Source: CAZLLV01 sp964560325 (lineage in GTDB: Bacteria; Acidobacteriota; Thermoanaerobaculia; Multivoradales; DATKCC01). Taken from it: a DNA stretch of 6,910 nt. Within the stretch, counting starts at the first letter, position 1. Each line of letters starts with the position of its first letter. The notes beneath the pieces were generated by a model, which saw nothing but the letters and a program-made list of their open reading frames with translations, was not told the origin of the DNA and made no database searches. The DNA lies in contig CAZLLV010000389.1 in NCBI GenBank assembly GCA_964560325.1, positions 1-6,910 on the forward strand, written 5' to 3'. Positions 1-6,910 of the stretch are shown here, piece after piece. The position numbers and the translations under genes are program-made.

Positions 1-1266
1 CGCGCGGTCGCCGACGCGCCGGAACGTGGACCAGGAGCCGACCGGCCGGAGCCCCGTCGGGGCGGCGGGCCGCAGGCCGACGCCGAACGGCCCGGGCGGG
101 GTGTGCGGCGTGTGCGGGTCGAACAGGTGGAGCCAGACGAAGAACGGGGGCTGTTCATCCTCGGAGCGTCGGCCCCGGTCCGCGATCCACTCCATCGCTG
201 CGTCGACCGGCAGCTCGCCGGCGAAGGTGTGCTGGGAGAGGAGGGTGCGGTCGAAGCCCTGGCCGAGGCCGGAGTTGTGGTCTCCGAGGTGGCTGGCGGA
301 GACGATCGCCAGGGTCTCGTAGCCGGCCTCCGCGAAGCGCTCGGCGAGGGTCTCGTGCTCGGAGGCGAGGGCGGTCTCGAAGTCGTAGACGCCGTGGTTC
401 TTGCCGTACAGGCCGGAGAGGATCGAGGCGAAGCTCGGGTTGGTGCTGTTGAAGGTCGAGTAGGCGCGCAGCCAGACGTCGGACTCGGCCGCCAGGCGGT
501 CGAGCGCGGGCGTGAGCGTCGGCGCGTACGGCGCATCGCGCCAGGGGCCGAGGTGATCGGCGCGCAGGGTGTCGGCGCCGATCAGGATCACGTTCGGGGG
601 CCGTGCGTCGGGCCCCGGCGGTCGCCAGCCTTCGACCGGCCGGCGATGGTAGACGGCCGGGCTTCCCCAGAGCAGGCTCGGCACCGACCCGCCCGCCGGG
701 GGTGGGGCGCCGGCCGCCACGTCGACCTGGAGCAGCAGGTCGACCGTGCTGTGCGCGAAGCCGGAGAGGTCGACCTCGACCGCGCCGGGAGCGCGCGGGG
801 GCACCTCTTCCGCCGGCTCGCGATGGATCTCGTGGATCTCGCCCCGGGCGTCGCGCAGGCCGAAGCGGTAGAGGCAGCGGCAGGGCGTGCCGCTCCAACC
901 GAGCGGGACGAACGAGGCGTACGGGTCGGCGCCCAGCTCGACCCGCCAGGCGAGGCGCACCCCGGCCGCCTCCTCGAGCACCCGGATCTGCGGGGCGCGG
1001 CGGAACGGGAACGCGGCGCGCTGGCTCTCCGGCACGCGGCTCATGTCGCGCACCTCCTCGCGGCCGAGGTAGCCGATCCGCTGGTCGTAGAGGTCGCCCG
1101 CCGCGTGCGCGTCCTGCTCGACCGCCGGCTCCGCCTCGGTCAGGTCGAGCCGCGTCCAGCCGACCGGCGCCTCGACGCTCGGCTGCGGTCCGCAGGCGGC
1201 GGCGAAGACCGACAGGGCGGCGAGGAGGACGAGCCCGATCGATCGGGCGAGGGGCGGGTGCGGCAT
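1..1266 (-). CDS. Sulfatase/alkaline-phosphatase-superfamily lipoprotein, 3' end outside window
   Basis: The reading frame runs from an ATG at 1266 to the window edge without a stop: 422 residues, C-terminus missing. Residues 1-25 look like a lipoprotein signal: an Arg at 8, a hydrophobic core (about 10-22) and FAAAC ending at Cys25. Residues 26 to about 215 match no family I recognise; WGSP (200-203) and alternating hydrophobics suggest a beta-rich module. The hydrolase core starts at about 223: NVILIGADTLRADHLG (225-240, putative metal ligand Asp232), TNPSFASILSG (275-285), GKNHG (288-292) and FDPHTPHTPP (382-391). The register of 275-285 matches the sulfatase CxPSRxSxxTG motif with Thr275 for Cys and Phe279 for Arg, so formylglycine maturation is not expected. 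The usual later Asp-His-Gly metal motif would lie past the edge. The gene begins 12 nt after the acyltransferase with no clear ribosome binding site. Fold assignment is confident; substrate unknown. It could be a phosphodiesterase, a phosphoryl-group transferase or a non-FGly sulfatase homologue of the envelope. Confidence 0.88.
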   Translation of the reverse strand, partial: MPHPPLARSIGLVLLAALSVFAAACGPQPSVEAPVGWTRLDLTEAEPAVEQDAHAAGDLYDQRIGYLGREEVRDMSRVPESQRAAFPFRRAPQIRVLEEAAGVRLAWRVELGADPYASFVPLGWSGTPCRCLYRFGLRDARGEIHEIHREPAEEVPPRAPGAVEVDLSGFAHSTVDLLLQVDVAAGAPPPAGGSVPSLLWGSPAVYHRRPVEGWRPPGPDARPPNVILIGADTLRADHLGPWRDAPYAPTLTPALDRLAAESDVWLRAYSTFNSTNPSFASILSGLYGKNHGVYDFETALASEHETLAERFAEAGYETLAIVSASHLGDHNSGLGQGFDRTLLSQHTFAGELPVDAAMEWIADRGRRSEDEQPPFFVWLHLFDPHTPHTPPGPFGVGLRPAAPTGLRPVGSWSTFRRVGDRA

Positions 1267-1278
1267 CGGCAGGGGAGT

Positions 1279-2193
1279 CTAACCGCCGGAACCGACGGAG
1301 ATTGAGGCCGAAGCGGGCTGCGTGCGCCAGCGCCGATGCATCCAGACCCACTGCTCCGGCCGCCGGCGCACCTGCGCCTCGATCGCCGCGGTCATCGCCG
1401 CCGTCGCGGCGGTCTCGTCCGCCGGCAGGTCGAGCGGGCTCTCGAAGCGCACCCGGTGCGAGCCGTCGTCCCGGCGCTCGATGAACACCGGCACCGTGGC
1501 CACGCCCCGCCGGAGCGCCAGCTTGGCCGCGCCGACCGGCGTGTAGGCCGGGCGGCCGAAGAACGGCACCCAGACGCCGTCGACCTTCGTGTCCTGGTCG
1601 ATCAGCATGCCGAGCGCGCCGTCGCGCAGGCCGCGCAGCAGCTCGCGCGCCGCGCCCGCCTCGCCCCGTTCGACCGTGTGGGTGCCGAAGCGCCGGCGGA
1701 AGCCTTCGACCAGCCGCTGGAGCGGCTCTTCGTCCAGCCCGCGGACGGCGACCGTGATGCGCAGGCCGTTGCAGTTGCAGGCGGCGGCGAGCATCTCCCA
1801 GTTGCCGCAATGGCCGGTGACGAAGACGATCGGCCGCCCCTCGTTCCGGATCGCCCGCACCGCCTCCAGCCCGTCGAGCTCGACGTGCCGGGCGAGGTCC
1901 GCGCAGCCGCGCCGGAAGAGCCAGAGCACCTCGCCCGCCGTCGTGCCGAGGTGGCGGAAGCACGCGCGCGCGAGGCGCCGCCGCTCGCTCTCCGGCAGCT
2001 CGGGGAAGGCGGTCGCCAGGTGGTCGAGCATGCGCCGGCGGTCGCGGCGGGCGACCTGCCACGCGAAGGCGCCGAGCCCGCGCCCGGCGGCCTGGGCGAG
2101 CCACCAGGGAACCAGCCGGAAGAGCGCCGAGAGCAGGGCGACGACGCCGGCGATCAGTCGCGAGCGCAGAGGGTGCGCGGGGCGGCTAGGCAA
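1279..2193 (-). CDS. Lipid A biosynthesis acyltransferase, LpxL/HtrB family
   Basis: 304 residues, the usual length of the LpxL/LpxM family (about 300). These inner-membrane enzymes transfer a secondary acyl chain from acyl-ACP to Kdo-lipid A precursors on the cytoplasmic face. An N-terminal hydrophobic segment (about 13-33) would be the membrane anchor. The catalytic H-x4-E motif is HCGNWE (His128, Glu133), preceded by PIVFVTG. A second conserved block lies at 199-218 (DQDTKVDGVWVPFFGRPAY), and HRRWRT (286-291) near the C-terminus is typical. The start is a TTG at 2193, overlapping the kdsC stop by 8 nt, with GAGGAG four nt upstream. The next in-frame Met is residue 55, which would delete the anchor, so TTG is preferred. 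The position after the Kdo genes fits a Kdo-dependent late acylation step. Whether it is LpxL-like (lauroyl) or LpxM-like (myristoyl) cannot be told from sequence. The C-terminal SASISVGSGG looks like an unstructured tail. Confidence 0.93.
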   Translation of the reverse strand: MPSRPAHPLRSRLIAGVVALLSALFRLVPWWLAQAAGRGLGAFAWQVARRDRRRMLDHLATAFPELPESERRRLARACFRHLGTTAGEVLWLFRRGCADLARHVELDGLEAVRAIRNEGRPIVFVTGHCGNWEMLAAACNCNGLRITVAVRGLDEEPLQRLVEGFRRRFGTHTVERGEAGAARELLRGLRDGALGMLIDQDTKVDGVWVPFFGRPAYTPVGAAKLALRRGVATVPVFIERRDDGSHRVRFESPLDLPADETAATAAMTAAIEAQVRRRPEQWVWMHRRWRTQPASASISVGSGG

Positions 2194-2737
2194 GGTACTC
2201 CTCGACCAGCCTCTCCCAGTCGCCGCGGGCGCGCAGGATCCACTCGACCATCTCGCGCACCGCGCCGGCGCCGCCCGGTGTCGAGAGCTTCCGGTCGACC
2301 CGCTCGAGCACCTCGGGCGCGGCGTCGGCGGGCGCGAAGGAGAGCCCGCAACGGGTCAGGATCGGCAGGTCGACCAGGTCGTCTCCGACGTAGGCGACCC
2401 GCTTCGAGCGCACGCCGTGGCGGTCGAGGAACTCCCGGAACGCCTGTCTCTTGTCCTCGCGCAGCGTGATCACCGCGTCGAGCCCCAGCTCGGCGGCGCG
2501 CGCTTCGAGCGGCGGCCCGCCGCGAGCCGACAGCACGCCCACCTTCAGGCCGGCGCGCTGCGCGAGCTTGATCGCGAGCCCGTCGCGCACGTGGAAGACC
2601 TTGAGCGTCTCGCCGTCGGCGGTATAGCGCAGGCGCCCGTCGGTCAACACTCCGTCGACGTCGGCGAGGAGCCAGCGGATCGACGCGGCCCGCAGCCGCA
2701 GGTCGTCGGCCCCGCCCTTGGCGACGTCTCGTGCCAT
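2186..2737 (-). CDS. kdsC: 3-deoxy-D-manno-octulosonate 8-phosphate phosphatase
   Basis: 183 residues, within the normal range for KdsC, a soluble C0-type HAD phosphatase that hydrolyses Kdo 8-phosphate to Kdo. The HAD motifs are all present. Motif I is DVDGVLTDG (26-34), with nucleophile Asp26 and acid/base Asp28. Motif II is the Ser70 region (LSARGG, where SGR is more usual). Motif III is Lys96. Motif IV is GDDLVDLP (118-125) with Asp119 and Asp123. The KdsC hallmarks FHVRDG (48-53) and a C-terminal GGAGAVRE (155-162) separate it from other small HAD enzymes. The ATG at 2737 is chosen because the upstream in-frame sequence lies inside kdsD and is compositionally unlike the family; the chosen start leaves about 20 residues before motif I, as usual. 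It is 17 nt from kdsD, with no good Shine-Dalgarno. Its end overlaps the acyltransferase start by 8 nt. It acts third in the Kdo pathway encoded here. Confidence 0.96.
   Translation of the reverse strand: MARDVAKGGADDLRLRAASIRWLLADVDGVLTDGRLRYTADGETLKVFHVRDGLAIKLAQRAGLKVGVLSARGGPPLEARAAELGLDAVITLREDKRQAFREFLDRHGVRSKRVAYVGDDLVDLPILTRCGLSFAPADAAPEVLERVDRKLSTPGGAGAVREMVEWILRARGDWERLVEEYLA
2198..2203 (-). promoter_or_regulatory. Ribosome binding site deciding the TTG start of the lipid A acyltransferase
   Basis: GAGGAG on the minus strand, four nt before the TTG at 2193, within the last codons of kdsC. There is no nearby ATG or GTG in frame that would keep the N-terminal membrane anchor, so this site is the main support for the TTG start. 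Confidence 0.6.
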
Positions 2738-2754
2738 GCCGGATGGCGACGAGC

Positions 2755-3738
2755 TCAAAAGAGCTCGAGCCCCCAGAGGTCGTGGAGGTGGACGATCCCC
2801 TCCAGCCGTCCCGCCTCGTCGACCACGAAGAGCGAGGTGATGCGCCGGTCCTCCATCCTCTCGAGCGCCGCCGGGGCGAGCTCGCCGCCCGCGATCGTCG
2901 TCGGCGCCGCCACCATGCACTCGCCGGCGGTCATGGCGAGCGGATCGCGCTCGCGCTCGAGCAGCCGGCGCAGGTCGCCGTCCGAGATGCAGCCGACCAG
3001 CCGGCCGCCGTCGTCGACCACGGCGGTGATCCCCAGCCCCTTCTTCGACATCTCGTAGATCGTCTCGCGCATCGAAGCCGAGGCCGGCACGCTCGCCGCC
3101 TTCTCGCCCGCGTGCATCAGCTCGCGCACGTGGAGGAGGCGCTTGCCGAGCCGGCCGCCGGGGTGCAGGCGCGCGAAGTCCTCGGGCGTGAAGCCGCGCG
3201 CTTCGAGGAGCGCCATGGCGAGGGCGTCACCGAGCGCGAGGGTGGCCGAGGTCGAGGCGGTGGGGGCCAGGTTGAGCGGGCAGGCCTCCTTGTCGATCGC
3301 GATCGACAGGTGGACGTCGGCGTGGCGGGCGAGCGGGCTCGCCGCGTTGCCGGTCATCACGATCCAGGGCACCGCGAGGCGCTCGAGCGTCGAGACCAGC
3401 CGGACCAGCTCCTCGGTGGTGCCGGAGAAGGAGGCGGCGAGCACCACGTCGCCCGCGACCACCATGCCGAGGTCTCCGTGCACCGCTTCCGCCGGGTGGA
3501 GGAAGAGCGCCGGGGTGCCGGTCGAGGCGAAGGTGGCGGCGACCTTCTTCATGATCACGCCGCTCTTGCCCATGCCGGTGCAGATCACCCGGCCGGAGCA
3601 GCCGAGGATCAGCTCGACCGCCCGCTCGAAGCGCTCGTCGAGCTGGTCGGCGAGCCCCGCGATCGCCGCCGCCTCGATCGAAAGCACCTCGCGCGCGACC
3701 TCCAGCGGGGCACGCGGCGTCCGCTTCTCGGTGCTCAC
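2755..3738 (-). CDS. kdsD: Arabinose 5-phosphate isomerase (KpsF/GutQ/KdsD family)
   Basis: 327 residues, the standard length. It interconverts ribulose 5-phosphate and arabinose 5-phosphate, the first committed step to Kdo, in the cytoplasm. The SIS domain spans about 40-180, with TGMGKSG (54-60, Lys58), HPAEAVHGDLG (81-91), SFSGTTEEL (103-111), Glu151 and HPGG (192-195). Lys58, Glu110, Glu151 and His192 sit exactly one position before the residues I recall as active-site Lys59, Glu111, Glu152 and His193 of E. coli KdsD. Two CBS domains follow (about 207-265 and 275-327), the second ending at the C-terminus. The start is GTG at 3738, which forms GTGA with the kdsA stop and has GGAGG seven nt upstream. 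The longer upstream open frame is out-of-frame kdsA sequence. Paralogues GutQ and KpsF do the same reaction in sugar-alcohol or capsule contexts, but neighbours kdsA and kdsC make the LPS role much the more likely. Confidence 0.96.
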   Translation of the reverse strand: MSTEKRTPRAPLEVAREVLSIEAAAIAGLADQLDERFERAVELILGCSGRVICTGMGKSGVIMKKVAATFASTGTPALFLHPAEAVHGDLGMVVAGDVVLAASFSGTTEELVRLVSTLERLAVPWIVMTGNAASPLARHADVHLSIAIDKEACPLNLAPTASTSATLALGDALAMALLEARGFTPEDFARLHPGGRLGKRLLHVRELMHAGEKAASVPASASMRETIYEMSKKGLGITAVVDDGGRLVGCISDGDLRRLLERERDPLAMTAGECMVAAPTTIAGGELAPAALERMEDRRITSLFVVDEAGRLEGIVHLHDLWGLELF

Positions 3739-4585
3739 GTCGCCGCCTCCGCGACGGCGGCGCGGACCGCGACCAGGCTCCGGAGCAGCCTCTCGGCCCG
3801 CTCCGGGTCGAGCTGCGTCGTCGCGTCCGAGCGCGCCGCCTCCGGCTCCGGGTGGACCTCCAGGAAGACCCCGTCCGCGCCCGCCGCGACCGCCGCGCGC
3901 GCCAGCGGCTCGGCGAACTGCCGGGCGCCGCCGGTCTCCTCGCCGCTCCCGGGGAGCTGGAGCGAGTGCGTCACGTCGTAGATCACCGGGATTCCGTGGC
4001 CGTGGAGCATGGCGAAGCTTCGCATGTCGACCACCAGGTTGTGGTAGCCGAACGACACGCCGCGCTCGGTGATGGTCACCCGCTCGTTGCCCGCCGAGGC
4101 CGCCTTCTCGACCACCCGCGCCATGTCCTCGGGCGCCGTGAACTGCCCCTTTTTGATGTTCAGCGACCGGCCGGTCTCGGCCGCCGCCAGCACCAGGTCG
4201 GTCTGGCGGCAGAGGAAGGCCGGGATCTGGAGCACGTCGACCACCTCGGCGACCGGTGCGCACTGGCGCGGCTCGTGGACATCGGTCAGGAGCGGCAGGC
4301 CGGTCTCCTCGCGCACGGCGGCGAGCAGCTCCAGTCCGCGCCCGAGGCCAGGACCCCGGTAGCTGCCGATCGAGCTCCGGTTCGCCTTGTCGAACGACGA
4401 CTTGAAGATCGGCGCGATCGGCAGCCGGGAAGCGACCTCGGCCAGCCAGCGCGCGACGGCGAGGACCACCTCCTCGCTCTCGAGCGCGCACGGCCCGGCG
4501 ATCACCGGGAAGCGCCGCCCGCCCGCCGGAGAGGGCTCGCCGCCGGCGACCACGCCGGGAGCCAGCTCCACCGATCTCGCTCGTT

Positions 4586-4589
<4 letters not shown>
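3735..4589 (-). CDS. kdsA: 3-deoxy-8-phosphooctulonate synthase (Kdo-8-P synthase)
   Basis: 284 residues, normal for KdsA. This cytoplasmic TIM-barrel enzyme condenses PEP with arabinose 5-phosphate to Kdo 8-phosphate. Family motifs are AGPCALES (31-38), FKSSFDKANRSSIGSYRGPG (62-81), LTDVHE (101-106), QIPAFLCRQTDL (121-132), KKGQFTAPEDM (146-156) and VTHSLQLPG (206-214). Cys34, His208, Glu244 and Asp255 are placed like the metal ligands I recall from the Aquifex aeolicus enzyme (Cys11, His185, Glu222, Asp233): the Cys-His and Glu-Asp spacings are identical (174 and 11) and the His-Glu spacing differs by one. E. coli KdsA has Asn at the Cys position. This therefore looks like the metal-dependent class. 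The start is GTG at 4589, giving a GTGA overlap with the pyrG stop and a GGAGG four nt upstream. It supplies KdsC and KdsB within the same operon. DAHP synthases are related but lack this motif set. Confidence 0.96.
3746..3750 (-). promoter_or_regulatory. Ribosome binding site deciding the GTG start of kdsD
   Basis: GGAGG on the minus strand, seven nt before the GTG at 3738, within the last codons of kdsA. It supports the short GTG-initiated kdsD over the longer in-frame extension that runs into kdsA. Confidence 0.65.
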
Positions 4590-6256
<1,667 letters not shown>

Positions 6257-6259
6257 GAT

Positions 6260-6910
6260 CTAGCCTCGCTCTCGTTCTCGGATCATCCGTTCCACCTTCG
6301 CCAGGTCCTCCGGCGTGTCGACCCCGAACGCCGGGGCGCCGCCGGGCAGCACCCGGATGCGTACGCCGTTCTCGAGCGCCCGGAGCTGCTCCAACCCTTC
6401 CGCCTCCTCGAGCGGGCTCGACGGCAGCTCGGCGATGCGCAGCAGCGCGTCGCGCTGATAGCCGTAGATCCCGACGTGCTTTCTCGGCCGCGCCGCCGGC
6501 GCGTTGCCGTGGCGCGGGAAGGGGATGCGGGAGCGGCTGAAGTAGAGCGCGTAGCCGGCCCGGTCGGTCACCACCTTGACCGCGTTCGGCGCGTCCTCGT
6601 CCTCCGGCTCGGCCGGCACCGCCAGCGTCACCATCGGGTCGTCCGGGTGCTCGGCCAGGTGCCGTGCCACCGTCGCGACCGCCTCCGGGTCGATCAGCGG
6701 CTCGTCGCCCTGCACGTTGACGAGCGCCGAAGCGTCTTGCCAGCGCCGCGCGGCCCACGCGATCCGGTCGGTGCCGCTCCGGCACTCGGGCGGCGTCATC
6801 TCCACCTCGCCGCCGAACCCCTCGACGGCGGCGGCGATCCGCCGATCGTCGGTCAGCACCACCACCCGGTCGAGCCCGTCGGCCCGGCGCACCCGTTCGT
6901 AGACGTGCTC
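6260..6910 (-). CDS. kdsB: 3-deoxy-manno-octulosonate cytidylyltransferase (CMP-Kdo synthetase), 5' end outside window
   Basis: 216 residues plus the stop are visible; the frame is open to the right edge. The first visible residues (EHVYERVRRADGLDRVVV) match the region roughly 35 residues into normal KdsB, so the N-terminal CTP-binding IPAR...STRLPGKPL segment lies outside. A GTG at 6892 is internal, not the start. KdsB couples Kdo with CTP to give CMP-Kdo, the donor for Kdo transferase. Counting from the first visible residue, motifs are TDD (20-22), SGTDRIA (45-51), NVQGDEPLI (65-73, the metal/nucleotide site), NAVKVV (109-114), YFSRSRIPFPR (123-133), KHVGIYGYQRDAL (144-156), LEEAEGLEQLRALENG (167-182) and FGVDTPEDL (195-203). 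These are diagnostic for KdsB over other nucleotidyltransferases. The stop is TAG, three nt before pyrG. KdsB is thus co-transcribed with the enzyme that makes its nucleotide substrate. Confidence 0.97.
   Translation of the reverse strand, partial: EHVYERVRRADGLDRVVVLTDDRRIAAAVEGFGGEVEMTPPECRSGTDRIAWAARRWQDASALVNVQGDEPLIDPEAVATVARHLAEHPDDPMVTLAVPAEPEDEDAPNAVKVVTDRAGYALYFSRSRIPFPRHGNAPAARPRKHVGIYGYQRDALLRIAELPSSPLEEAEGLEQLRALENGVRIRVLPGGAPAFGVDTPEDLAKVERMIRERERG
6264..6267 (-). promoter_or_regulatory. Ribosome binding site of pyrG
   Basis: GAGG on the minus strand, seven nt before the pyrG ATG at 6256. It lies inside the last codons of kdsB, so ribosomes ending kdsB are next to the pyrG start. 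Confidence 0.55.

Noticed and set aside
155..2104. A 649-codon minus-strand open frame
   Set aside because: It runs out of frame through the acyltransferase and lipoprotein genes and is low-complexity Arg/Ala/Pro-rich. The correct frames contain HCGNWE and DTLRADHLG.
2738..2920. N-terminal extension of kdsC upstream of 2737
   Set aside because: This stretch is out-of-frame kdsD coding sequence. KdsC proteins normally begin about 10-25 residues before the DVDGVLTDG motif.
103..3981. Long plus-strand open frames (about 103-1305, 1336-2469, 1589-3058, 2731-3981)
   Set aside because: They lie antisense to genes with clear family motifs. Their products are Arg/Ala/Gly/Pro-rich with no recognisable domain, as expected from antisense frames in very GC-rich coding DNA.
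6893..6910. GTG at 6892 as the real kdsB start
   Set aside because: The conserved HVYER segment continues in frame upstream to the window edge, and the essential N-terminal CTP-binding motif would be missing.

Overview
The window is very GC-rich (about 70% or more by eye). Every gene I can support lies on the minus strand, packed head to tail with no gap longer than 17 nt. The genes encode Kdo and lipid A biosynthesis, so the organism is a Gram-negative, LPS-making bacterium. The GC content, GTG/TTG starts, a metal-dependent type KdsA and a sulfatase-superfamily lipoprotein would fit Acidobacteriota, Myxococcota or a similar lineage. That placement is a weak inference; no ribosomal RNA or other marker is present.

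In transcription order (right to left) the layout is: kdsB (6910-6260, 5' end outside the window), pyrG (6256-4586), kdsA (4589-3735), kdsD (3738-2755), kdsC (2737-2186), an LpxL/HtrB-type lipid A acyltransferase (2193-1279), and a sulfatase/alkaline-phosphatase-superfamily lipoprotein (1266-1, 3' end outside the window). Three junctions overlap (GTGA, GTGA, and an 8-nt overlap with a TTG start) and three have gaps of 3, 17 and 12 nt. This looks like one polycistronic operon. Its promoter lies to the right of the window and its terminator to the left.

Together the genes form a nearly self-contained CMP-Kdo module. KdsD makes arabinose 5-phosphate from ribulose 5-phosphate. KdsA condenses it with PEP to Kdo 8-phosphate, KdsC removes the phosphate, and KdsB activates Kdo with CTP, which PyrG makes from UTP. 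The LpxL-like enzyme then acylates the Kdo-bearing lipid A precursor. The last gene is the least understood. It is a predicted lipoprotein with an unassigned N-terminal module and a sulfatase-type fold in which Thr replaces the formylglycine-forming Cys, so it is probably not an ordinary sulfatase.

Most of the window is conserved housekeeping envelope metabolism. I see no mobile element, CRISPR array, tRNA or rRNA, and no gene-free stretch over 300 bases. The points most worth checking are the terminal lipoprotein, an unusual PIGFG motif in PyrG, and the metal-ligand set of KdsA.
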